Shown: positions 54,945 to 62,894 of the stretch, in pieces | How the letters are laid out: each line of letters opens with the position of its first letter | Numbering within the stretch: the first letter of the stretch is position 1 | Origin: Lachnospiraceae bacterium | GTDB taxonomy: Bacteria > Bacillota > Clostridia > Lachnospirales > Lachnospiraceae | NCBI GenBank assembly: GCA_017440575.1 | Contig: JAFSGY010000028.1 | Coordinates: forward strand, 1-64,000 | DNA: 64,000 bases | Direction: 5' to 3' | The notes under the pieces: generated by a model | Seen by the model: the letters and a program-made list of their open reading frames with translations, nothing else | Told to the model about the DNA's origin: nothing | Databases searched by the model: none | Made by a program: the position numbers and the translations under genes

Positions 54945-55724
54945 ATGCTTAGAGGTCTTTACACAGCCTATACTGGCATGCTGAATGAGCAGTATAGAAT
55001 GGACATCATGTCGAACAATCTGGCTAACGCAGATACCGTGGGATTCAAAAAGGAAGGTTCTACGAGCCAGGCATATTCAGAAGTAATGGCAGTTAAAATC
55101 AAGGATACAACGGAGGATCCGAATACACCAAAGCGCTTGGGTAATATGAGTCTTGGTGTAAAAATTGGAGAAACCTATACAGATTTTAGTCAGGGGTCGC
55201 TTAGAGATACGGGTAATACCTTTGATCTGGCACTTTCTGGTGATGGATTCTTCAATATTGAATTCACCAACAAGGCTGGTGAGACTTCTACAAAATATAC
55301 AAGAGCCGGTAACTTTACACTTACCAAGGATGGCTATCTGACAACAAAGGATGGGGATTATGTGCTTGGTGAGAATGGGAGAATCCAGCTCTCTACAACA
55401 GCAGGTAATACAGTTATAGCTGAAGATGGTAGCATCTATCAGGATGACGAGCTTGTGACAAAGTTAAAAATTACAGAATTTGAAGATACCAATTATCTGA
55501 CTCATTATGGTGAGAGCATGTGGGATGCGAAGGAAGGAGCTGTAGCTAATGATGCAACAGACTTTCGTATTCATCAGGGATATGTGGAAATGTCCAACAT
55601 CTCGGTAGTGACCGAAATGGTGAATATGATTAGCATCCAGAGACAATATGAAGCGAACCAGAAACTGATTACAACCTATGACGAATCACTGGATAAATCC
55701 GTGAATCAGATAGGCAGAGTTTAA
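54945..55724 (+). CDS. Flagellar hook-basal body protein (FlhO/FlgF-like rod protein)
   Basis: 259-residue rod/hook family protein. The N-terminal motif NNLANADTVGFKKEGS (about 24-39) and the C-terminal helix with EMVNMISIQRQYEANQK (about 225-241) are the conserved ends that build the rod; the middle part is variable. TTAGGAGG precedes the ATG. It lies 42 bases after mbl and 16 before the FlgG-like gene, matching Bacillus flhO. Confidence 0.92.
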   Translation: MLRGLYTAYTGMLNEQYRMDIMSNNLANADTVGFKKEGSTSQAYSEVMAVKIKDTTEDPNTPKRLGNMSLGVKIGETYTDFSQGSLRDTGNTFDLALSGDGFFNIEFTNKAGETSTKYTRAGNFTLTKDGYLTTKDGDYVLGENGRIQLSTTAGNTVIAEDGSIYQDDELVTKLKITEFEDTNYLTHYGESMWDAKEGAVANDATDFRIHQGYVEMSNISVVTEMVNMISIQRQYEANQKLITTYDESLDKSVNQIGRV

Positions 55725-55739
55725 TGAGGAGGAAAAGAT

Positions 55740-56555
55740 ATGGTAAGATCTTTATGGACTGGTGCAACGGGTATGATTGCACAGCAGTTAAATGTTGACA
55801 ATATTTCTAACAACCTTGCAAATGTAAATACAACCGGATATAAGGCAGAAGCGATGGAATTTAAGTCGCTTTTGTATCAGACAATTCAAACAAAGACTAC
55901 AACTGCGAATGGCGAGAATAAGCCGATTGGTGCAGAGGTTGGTCTGGGTGTAAGAAACGCATCCATTACTTCCATATTTACACAGGGAAGCTTTTTGGAG
56001 CAGGCTGGACCTGCAAACTTTGCGATTGATGGACAGGGAATGTTTGGGATTCAGGGGGCTGATGGAAATACATATTATACCAGAAATGGACATTTTGTTT
56101 TTGCGATAGGTGAAGAAGGATTGACACTTACAACATCAGATGGACTTCCAGTGTTGAGTACAGAGGGTGAACCAATTGTGCTGGAAGAGGACATGGTTGT
56201 AGACAAGCTTACAGTAAGTAAGGAGGGAACACTCTTCTATCCGGATGAAAATGGTACTTATGAGAGCTTAGATATGACAATCGGTCTTTGGCAGGTTAGT
56301 AATCCGGCTGGATTAAATAAAATTGGTGATAGTTTATATGAAGTAACACCAGCCAGTGGGGAAGCGTTGAGCGAAGCAGAAGAAGAAAAGCTTACCAAGA
56401 GTGGCTTGAAGCAGGGTTACTTAGAAGGCTCTAATGTACAGATTGCCGATGAAATGGTTAATCTGATTGTGGCTCAGCGAGCTTATGAGATGAACTCCAA
56501 GGTTATTACAACTTCAGATGAGATGTTACAACAGGCAAATCAGCTGAAGAGATAG
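55740..56555 (+). CDS. flgG: Flagellar distal rod protein (FlgG/FlhP-like)
   Basis: 271-residue rod protein. N-terminal NISNNLANVNTTGYKAE (about 20-36) and C-terminal VNLIVAQRAYEMNSKVI (about 239-255) are textbook FlgG motifs, and GMFGIQGADG is the family core loop. GAGGAAAAGAT precedes the ATG. It pairs with the preceding rod-type gene and the rod-binding gene downstream, so the last stages of basal-body assembly are encoded here together. Confidence 0.92.
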   Translation: MVRSLWTGATGMIAQQLNVDNISNNLANVNTTGYKAEAMEFKSLLYQTIQTKTTTANGENKPIGAEVGLGVRNASITSIFTQGSFLEQAGPANFAIDGQGMFGIQGADGNTYYTRNGHFVFAIGEEGLTLTTSDGLPVLSTEGEPIVLEEDMVVDKLTVSKEGTLFYPDENGTYESLDMTIGLWQVSNPAGLNKIGDSLYEVTPASGEALSEAEEEKLTKSGLKQGYLEGSNVQIADEMVNLIVAQRAYEMNSKVITTSDEMLQQANQLKR

Positions 56556-56614
56556 TAATAAAGCAATGACATGAATGATTAGACTTGGAGGTAAAAGCGA
56601 ACATGGTTCGCTTG

Positions 56615-56641
56615 GCAAATTTGTGCATGGCACAAATTCGC
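56615..56641. repeat. Dispersed palindrome before the FlgJ-like gene
   Basis: GCAAATTTGTGC (56615-56626) pairs with GCACAAATTCGC (56630-56641), loop ATG. Nearly the same palindrome lies at 10924-10948. It is in the leader of the next gene and could affect its translation. Confidence 0.55.
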
Positions 56642-56668
56642 ACATTTCAGAAAGGCTTGGTAATTAAT

Positions 56669-57046
56669 ATGGAAATGAGTGGAATTGGTTCTGTGTATTC
56701 GGATTATCTTACAAATTCGACTTCACAGAGTAAGGCATCTGCGTTGCAGACAAAGCTTGGAACTGATGCATATGCCAATGCATCGGATGAAGAGTTGATG
56801 GATGTATGTAAAGAATTTGAAGCATACTTTTTAGAACAGGTATTTGATGCCATGATGAAAACAGCAACCGTGTTTTCTGATGAGGAAGAGAATGGATATG
56901 CAGCAAAAATGGTAGATTATTTTAAAGATACAGCTGTTCAGGAGTTGACTGCACAGGCAACAGAACAGAACGGTTTGGGAATTGCCCAGACCTTATATGA
57001 ACAAATGAAAAGACAATATAGTGCAATTGATCCGGCCACACTTTAG
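56669..57046 (+). CDS. FlgJ N-terminal-type rod-binding protein
   Basis: 125-residue protein matching only the rod-binding domain of FlgJ: ELMDVCKEFEAYFLEQVFDAMMKT (in two pieces, about 36-59) and EENGYAAKMVDYFKDTAVQELT. The muramidase domain of enterobacterial FlgJ is absent, as is usual in Firmicutes. The start is taken as ATG 56669 (or 56675) behind AGAAAGG; the frame is open further up, but that part lies over a palindrome and looks non-coding. It acts in rod assembly, in line with the two rod genes before it. Confidence 0.87.
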   Translation: MEMSGIGSVYSDYLTNSTSQSKASALQTKLGTDAYANASDEELMDVCKEFEAYFLEQVFDAMMKTATVFSDEEENGYAAKMVDYFKDTAVQELTAQATEQNGLGIAQTLYEQMKRQYSAIDPATL

Positions 57047-57062
57047 TGGCTGGATTTTTTTA
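57030..57062 (+). terminator. Terminator overlapping the end of the FlgJ-like gene
   Basis: ATCCGGCCAC (57030-57039) pairs with GTGGCTGGAT (57046-57055), followed by TTTTTTT. The stem includes the last codons and stop. Confidence 0.92.
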
Positions 57063-57148
57063 ATTTAAAATATTTTATAATTTAAACATAGTATTTCATG
57101 TACTTCCTTGTTATGATAAGAGGAGGAGAAAAGGAGAGGAGAAATACC

Positions 57149-59389
57149 TTGGAGACGATAAAGGGCTTCGTAGAGCACATTATATATAAGAACCCAACGA
57201 ATGGTTATGGTGTTATTAATCTGATGTCAGATGAGAGTGAGATTACCTGTACGGGTATTTTTACGAGACTGGATGAAGGTGAATGTATTGAGGTTCATGG
57301 TGAATATGTAGAGCATGCAGTGTATGGTATGCAGTTTAAGGCAGATCATTATGTTGTTGTACCTCCGGAGGATGCTGTGGCAGTGGAACGGTATCTTGCT
57401 TCTGGTGCGATTAAGGGAATCGGAGCGGCGCTTGCGGCAAGGATTGTAAAAAGGTTTGGGAATGATACCTTCCGCATTATCGAGGAAGAACCGGAACGAC
57501 TTGTGGAAGTAAAAGGTATCAGCGAACGAATTGCCAGAGAGATTGCAGAACAGGTAGAAGAGAAAAGAGATGTCAGGGAAGCTATGCTTTTCCTGCAAAA
57601 ATATGGAATATCCAATACACTTGCGTTAAAAATCTATAATCAATATGGTATGAGGCTCTATAAAGTGATGCAGGAGAATCCGTATCAGCTGGCAGAAGAT
57701 GTGTCAGGTATTGGCTTTCGTATTGCAGATGAAATTGCGAGTAAGATAGGGATTCATACCGATTCGGATTATCGTATTCGAAGTGGTATTTTGTATACAC
57801 TCATGCAGGCGGGAGGTGAAGGTAATGTTTATCTGCCTGAACCGCTTTTGTTATCTAGGGCGGCTATGATGTTGGAATTGACAGAACAGCAGATAGAGCC
57901 GCAGATAGCTAATCTTGCTATGGATAAGAAGCTTGTTATGAAGGAGCAGAATGGTGAGAAGTGTATTTATAGTATGCCAAACTATTATGCGGAATTAAAT
58001 TGTGCAAGGATGCTGCATGAGCTTCAAGAAGCGTTTGGAGATGCAGAACGTCTTACGAAAGTAGAACGTGAAAGATTGGAGAAGAAGCTGAAAAAGCTGG
58101 AAGAATCGAATGAAGTGGAGCTTGATGAGCTTCAGCGCAAGGCTGTTATGGATGCGATTGAAAATGGAATTTTTATCTTGTCGGGTGGACCGGGAACGGG
58201 GAAAACGACAACGATTAATATGATGTTGCGTTACTTTGAAGAGGAAGGCTGCGATATTTTTCTTGCTGCTCCAACAGGAAGAGCTGCGAAACGTATGACA
58301 GAGGCGACAGGTTTTGAGGCGAGAACAATTCATCGATTGTTGGAGCTGAATGGTTCGGCTTCTGAAGATAAAAATGCTTCGTTTGAGAAAAATGAATTGA
58401 ATCCGCTAGAAGTGGATGTCATTATCATAGATGAGATGTCTATGGTAGATATTTACTTGTTTCAAGCACTTTTAAAGGCGATTACACCGGGGACGAGGCT
58501 GATTCTTGTAGGAGATCGTAATCAGCTTCCAAGTGTGGGACCGGGGCAGGTTTTGAAGGATTTGATGGAGAGTAATTGCTTCCCGAGTGTGATGTTGAAA
58601 AAGATTTTCCGACAGGCGGGAGAAAGCGATATTGTTATGAATGCCCATTTGATTAATGAAGGAAAACAGATTGCACTTGATAATAAAAGCATGGATTTCT
58701 TTTTTCTTGCAAGAGATAATGTGAATGTCATTTATAAGCATATGATTCAGTTGATTACAGAAAAACTTCCTAAATTCGTAAAGGCTGGAGCTTATGATAT
58801 TCAAGTGTTAACGCCAATGCGGAAGGGAGCACTTGGGGTAGAAACACTGAACCAGATATTACAGCAATACTTGAATCCGCCATCGGATAAAAAGCTTCAG
58901 ATTTCTCATGGAGATGGGATTCTGCGAGAGGGTGATAAGGTGATGCAGACGAAGAATAACTATCAACTAGAGTGGGAAATTGTTAGCAAGTATGGCATTG
59001 CGATTGATAGAGGACTTGGCGTGTTTAATGGAGATGTAGGGCTTGTAAAAGAGATTAATGAAACGGCAAAGACGGTGCTGGTGGAATTTGATGATGCCAG
59101 AAGAGTGACGTATCCAATGGGTGGTTTGGATGAGCTGGAGCTTGCCTATGCGATTACGATTCATAAGTCTCAGGGAAGTGAGTATCCAGCGGTAATTATG
59201 CCTCTTTTGACAGGGCCAAGAATGTTGTTTAACAGAAATTTGTTGTATACAGGGGTTACCAGAGCTAAAAATTGTGTGACGATTCTTGGAAGTAAGGATA
59301 CTGTTATGCAGATGATTGCAAATGAAAATGAACAGAAACGATATACAGGATTAAAGGCAAGAATATGCGAAATAGCAGCAGGTATTTAG
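57149..59389 (+). CDS. recD2: ATP-dependent DNA helicase RecD2
   Basis: 746-residue 5'-3' helicase that acts without RecBC. N-terminal OB-like domain (TIKGFVEHIIYKNPTNGYGV) and helix-hairpin-helix repeats (VKGISERIA, VSGIGFRIADEI), then SF1 motifs: Walker A GGPGTGKTTT (about 346), IIDEMSMVD, GDRNQLPSVGPGQVL, and the C-terminal TIHKSQGSEY and LLYTGVTRAK. TTG 57149 follows AAGGAGAGGAG; the frame upstream from 57098 overlaps that site. comF overlaps its 3' end. Confidence 0.95.
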   Translation: METIKGFVEHIIYKNPTNGYGVINLMSDESEITCTGIFTRLDEGECIEVHGEYVEHAVYGMQFKADHYVVVPPEDAVAVERYLASGAIKGIGAALAARIVKRFGNDTFRIIEEEPERLVEVKGISERIAREIAEQVEEKRDVREAMLFLQKYGISNTLALKIYNQYGMRLYKVMQENPYQLAEDVSGIGFRIADEIASKIGIHTDSDYRIRSGILYTLMQAGGEGNVYLPEPLLLSRAAMMLELTEQQIEPQIANLAMDKKLVMKEQNGEKCIYSMPNYYAELNCARMLHELQEAFGDAERLTKVERERLEKKLKKLEESNEVELDELQRKAVMDAIENGIFILSGGPGTGKTTTINMMLRYFEEEGCDIFLAAPTGRAAKRMTEATGFEARTIHRLLELNGSASEDKNASFEKNELNPLEVDVIIIDEMSMVDIYLFQALLKAITPGTRLILVGDRNQLPSVGPGQVLKDLMESNCFPSVMLKKIFRQAGESDIVMNAHLINEGKQIALDNKSMDFFFLARDNVNVIYKHMIQLITEKLPKFVKAGAYDIQVLTPMRKGALGVETLNQILQQYLNPPSDKKLQISHGDGILREGDKVMQTKNNYQLEWEIVSKYGIAIDRGLGVFNGDVGLVKEINETAKTVLVEFDDARRVTYPMGGLDELELAYAITIHKSQGSEYPAVIMPLLTGPRMLFNRNLLYTGVTRAKNCVTILGSKDTVMQMIANENEQKRYTGLKARICEIAAGI

Positions 59390-60087
59390 AAAATATTGTT
59401 AATCTTGTTTACCCAAGGCGCTGCCCGATCTGTGATGATGTGGTTTCTTTAGAACAGGGGCTTATATGTGGAGACTGTCGGAGAAAAATAAAATATATAG
59501 AGGAACCTAGATGCCGTAAGTGTGGTAAGCAGATGCAGGATGAAAATACAATCTTTTGTAAGGATTGTGAGAAGAGAAGGCATGAATTTGAATATGGTTT
59601 TGCACTTTACGATTATCAAAGCATGAAAAATAGTATTTACCGTTTTAAGTATAGCAATCGGAGCGAGTATGCAAAATATTATGCAAGAGATATTTATGAG
59701 CATTTAAGATCGGAAATAAGCGCTATTGGGGCAGATGCGCTGGTGCCGGTTCCGCTTCATGTTAGTAGAAGAACAAGGCGAGGATACAATCAGGCAGAGG
59801 TGTTGACAAAGGAATTGTCAAAGCTTACAGGGATACCATGCTATAGCAATTTGGTAAAAAGAGTGAAAAATACAGTGCCACAAAAGGAACTGGATGTGCA
59901 GGAAAGACAAAATAATTTGAAAAAGGCTTTTCTTATCCACTCAGATGTTGTAAAATTAAATAAAACTATCGTTGTGGATGATATTTATACCACAGGCAGT
60001 ACAATAGATGCTGTTGCAAAGGGATTAAGGCAGCATGGTGTGGGGAAGGTTTATTATTTGACCCTTTGCATCGGTGAGGGAATGTAA
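59365..60087 (+). CDS. ComF family protein (ComFC-like phosphoribosyltransferase)
   Basis: 240-residue protein needed for DNA uptake in competent Bacillus. N-terminal zinc-binding Cys pairs (CPIC, CGDC, CRKCGKQM, CKDC; about 20-70) are followed by a phosphoribosyltransferase-like domain with PVPLHVSRRTRRGYNQAEVL and the PRPP loop VVDDIYTTGSTID (about 207-219). It overlaps recD2 by 25 bases in another frame. yvyF follows, as in Bacillus comFC-yvyF. Natural competence itself is not shown. Confidence 0.92.
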   Translation: MRNSSRYLENIVNLVYPRRCPICDDVVSLEQGLICGDCRRKIKYIEEPRCRKCGKQMQDENTIFCKDCEKRRHEFEYGFALYDYQSMKNSIYRFKYSNRSEYAKYYARDIYEHLRSEISAIGADALVPVPLHVSRRTRRGYNQAEVLTKELSKLTGIPCYSNLVKRVKNTVPQKELDVQERQNNLKKAFLIHSDVVKLNKTIVVDDIYTTGSTIDAVAKGLRQHGVGKVYYLTLCIGEGM

Positions 60088-60100
60088 TGGAGGGAATTGT

Positions 60101-60517
60101 ATGAACGTAAGAAACTGCAAAAAGTGTGGAAAGATATTTAATTATATTTCGGGGCTACCGATTTGCCAGGGCTGTAGAGAAAAAAATGAAGAGATTTTTC
60201 AGATAGTAAAGAAGTATATTCGTGAAAATCCGCGTGCAGATATCAGAGAGGTTTCTATGGAGTGTGAAGTAGAAACAGGTCAGATTCAACAGTGGATTCG
60301 AGAAGAACGCCTTGAGTTTACAGAGGATTCTCCAATTAAGCTTCCGTGTGAAAAATGCGGAGTGATGATTCGTGCAGGAAAATATTGCGAAAAGTGTAAG
60401 GGATCTATGGCGAAGAATCTTTCCAGTGTGATTGAGAAGCCGAAAATGGTTGTGACAGCAGCACCTAAAAAGGAGGCAGATCATACCAGTAAAATGCGTT
60501 TCTTGGATAAGCGTTAG
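60101..60517 (+). CDS. YvyF/TIGR03826 family flagellar-operon protein
   Basis: 138 residues. Two zinc-ribbon-like segments, CKKCGKIFNYISGLPICQGC (about 5-24) and CEKCGVMIRAGKYCEKC (about 84-100), surround a helix-turn-helix-like middle (ADIREVSMECEVETGQIQQW). This is the YvyF family found between comF and flgM/flgK in Firmicutes. Its function is unknown. GGAGGGAAT precedes the ATG at 60101. flgM and flgK, the usual next genes, are missing here. Confidence 0.85.
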   Translation: MNVRNCKKCGKIFNYISGLPICQGCREKNEEIFQIVKKYIRENPRADIREVSMECEVETGQIQQWIREERLEFTEDSPIKLPCEKCGVMIRAGKYCEKCKGSMAKNLSSVIEKPKMVVTAAPKKEADHTSKMRFLDKR

Positions 60518-60585
60518 ACACTTGCCTGACAGCGATGGGGAAGACTACTGTGCTGTATTAAAATATATGCATAAAGGGAAAGAAC

Positions 60586-60984
60586 ATGTTAAACGAAGAA
60601 CGTATTAAGTTAATGACTAAAATGGCATCTTATGAGGCAAATGAAGGGAAACGCAACGTAGCCATCGGTAGTTACTTCAGAGGGGATTATATCAGTCTTC
60701 AAGTAATTAAATCGATTATTAGTGCGACGATTGCGTTTGCCATTTGTTTTGCCTTATTTGTGTTTTATGATTTTGAAGTGTTTATGTCAGATATTTACAA
60801 GATGGATTTATTAAGCCTTGGCAAAAATGTGCTGTTTAGCTACGTCGTATTTACTGCAGGCTATGCTTTATTATCCTATCTGGTCTTCACACGCCGTTAT
60901 TCAAAGGCGAAGAGAAGTCTTAAGATGTACTATAATAATTTGAAAAAGCTAGCGTATCTCTATGATAAAGAGGGCAAAAAATAA
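60586..60984 (+). CDS. Unknown protein with two transmembrane helices
   Basis: 132 residues, not recognised. Two hydrophobic helices (about 42-62 and 83-103) separate an N-terminal charged cytosolic part from a basic C-terminal tail (YSKAKRSLKMYYNNLKKL). AAAGGGAAAG precedes the ATG. It is 36 bases before another unknown membrane gene, and the cdaA-cdaR pair follows, so all four may be one operon; a role near c-di-AMP synthesis would be a guess. Confidence 0.7.
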   Translation: MLNEERIKLMTKMASYEANEGKRNVAIGSYFRGDYISLQVIKSIISATIAFAICFALFVFYDFEVFMSDIYKMDLLSLGKNVLFSYVVFTAGYALLSYLVFTRRYSKAKRSLKMYYNNLKKLAYLYDKEGKK

Positions 60985-61019
60985 GATAGACAGAATGTAG
61001 AGTTATGAGAGGATAAGTT

Positions 61020-62000
61020 ATGACTAATTTACTAGTGCTGAGAGAGCAGCTGAAAAGATTTTATGGGAAGTACGAAGTATATATTACACCGGCGTTGAAG
61101 TTTTTGCTGGCGTTTGTGTCTTTTGCCATGATTAACCAGACAATAGGCTATATGAGCGCTTTGAATAGTATGGCAATTGTTTTGATATTGGCATTGCTTT
61201 GTTCATTTTTGCCGATGAATCTGACGGTGGTTTTGGCGGCGGGTGTTGCATTGGCGCATTTATATGCTTTTTCACTGGAGTGTGCAGTTGTGGCATTAGC
61301 GGTATTTTTGCTGATGTTTATTTTGTACTTCCGTTTTTCGCCGAAGGATACGGTGGTAGTACTGTTGACTCCACTGTTCTTTATTCTTAAAATTCCATAT
61401 GTTGTTCCGATTGCGATGGGATTGATAGGCACACCGGCTTCAGCGGTTTCAGTAGCTTGTGGAGTGATTGTGTATTATGTAATTGGCTATATGAGTGAGA
61501 GTGCTTCTGTATTGAATACGTTTGATGCGGAAGGTGCAGTAGAGAAGTTTCGTTATATAATTGATGGTGTCTTAGGGAACAAGACAATGCTGATGGTGGT
61601 AGCGGCATTTGCGGTTACTATTATTGTAGTATACTTTATCAGACGACTTAGCGTGGATTATGCATGGACGATTGCAATCATAACAGGAGCGTTAGTAGAC
61701 ATTTTGATTCTGCTGTTTGGAGATTTGATGTTTAATACTAATGTTTCGATAGTAGGATTGATTTTTGGAAGTGTCATATCAGTATTGTTAATCAAGGTAT
61801 TGGAATTCTTTGTGTTTAATGTGGATTATTCCCGCACAGAGATGGTGCAGTTTGAGGATGACGAGTATTATTATTATGTAAAGGCGGTGCCGAAAAATAC
61901 CGTTGCAACACCGGAAAAAAGAGTAAAAACGATACGTGTTCCTGATAAGGCAGTGAATCATCCACAGAAGAATGCTGAATCAAGAAGAACGTCAAAATAA
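61020..62000 (+). CDS. Unknown polytopic membrane protein upstream of cdaA
   Basis: 326 residues with about nine hydrophobic segments between residues 23 and 265, then a hydrophilic, basic C-terminal tail (about 275-326; EDDEYYYYVKAVPKN, PEKRVKTIRVPDKAVNH) likely in the cytoplasm. No family is recognised. GAGAGGATAAG precedes the ATG, and cdaA begins 21 bases after its end. The tail and position make a partner of CdaA/CdaR conceivable, but no sequence feature shows it. Confidence 0.72.
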   Translation: MTNLLVLREQLKRFYGKYEVYITPALKFLLAFVSFAMINQTIGYMSALNSMAIVLILALLCSFLPMNLTVVLAAGVALAHLYAFSLECAVVALAVFLLMFILYFRFSPKDTVVVLLTPLFFILKIPYVVPIAMGLIGTPASAVSVACGVIVYYVIGYMSESASVLNTFDAEGAVEKFRYIIDGVLGNKTMLMVVAAFAVTIIVVYFIRRLSVDYAWTIAIITGALVDILILLFGDLMFNTNVSIVGLIFGSVISVLLIKVLEFFVFNVDYSRTEMVQFEDDEYYYYVKAVPKNTVATPEKRVKTIRVPDKAVNHPQKNAESRRTSK

Positions 62001-62021
62001 AAACAACGGGAATAGTAGAAG

Positions 62022-62894
62022 ATGGGAGAACAGATTTTTAACTTTATAAATAAATATGTTTCAACTCTTTCCTGGCACAGGCTGAGTGTGAGATGGGAGG
62101 ATATAGTGGAGATACTCATTATATCCTTTTTAGTGTATTATATTATGATTTGGATAAAGAATACCAAAGCGTGGTTTTTGATGAAAGGTATTCTGGTTAT
62201 TTCAGTGTTTATCTTCTTTGCTATTGTTTTTCAGATGAATACTATATTATGGATTGTGGAAAATGTTATAAGTATTGCAGTTATTGGTGTGGTTGTTATT
62301 TTGCAACCGGAGCTGAGAAGGGCATTGGAAGATCTTGGACGAAAGAATTTTATTTCTAATATTCTGCCATTTGAGAAGACAGTATTTGAGCGTTTTTCTG
62401 ATAAAACAGTGAATGATATTGTAAAGGCAAGCTTTGAAATGGGCAAGGTTAAAACAGGTGCACTCATGGTGATTGAACAACAGGTTACTTTGTCAGAGTA
62501 TGAGAGAACGGGCATTGAAGTGGATGGAATTGTATCCAGCCAGCTTTTGATTAATATTTTTGAACACAATACTCCGTTGCATGATGGCGCGGTTATTATC
62601 CGTGGTAACAGAATAGTATCGGCAACCTGTTATTTGCCGCTTTCTGATAATCTTGGAATTAGTAAGGATTTGGGAACCAGACACAGAGCTGGTATTGGTA
62701 TTTCGGAAGCCACAGATGCATTGACAATTATTGTTTCGGAAGAGACAGGACAGGTAAGCGTTACATACGAAGGTAAACTGTATCGTAATCTGGACGCCAA
62801 TGGTTTAAAAGAAAAATTACAGATGGTACAAAATAAGGAAATAGAAGAGAAGAAACACAGATTATGGAAAGGAAGGGCTAAGGATGAGAAATAA
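62022..62894 (+). CDS. cdaA: Diadenylate cyclase CdaA
   Basis: Makes the second messenger c-di-AMP from two ATP at the membrane. 290 residues: three N-terminal helices (about 28-95), then the DAC domain with the catalytic DGA in HDGAVIIRGNRI (about 187-198) and RHR in TRHRAGIGISE (about 219-229). The ribosome site is weak. cdaR starts 11 bases before its stop. c-di-AMP controls potassium and osmolyte balance and cell-wall homeostasis in Firmicutes. Confidence 0.96.
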   Translation: MGEQIFNFINKYVSTLSWHRLSVRWEDIVEILIISFLVYYIMIWIKNTKAWFLMKGILVISVFIFFAIVFQMNTILWIVENVISIAVIGVVVILQPELRRALEDLGRKNFISNILPFEKTVFERFSDKTVNDIVKASFEMGKVKTGALMVIEQQVTLSEYERTGIEVDGIVSSQLLINIFEHNTPLHDGAVIIRGNRIVSATCYLPLSDNLGISKDLGTRHRAGIGISEATDALTIIVSEETGQVSVTYEGKLYRNLDANGLKEKLQMVQNKEIEEKKHRLWKGRAKDEK

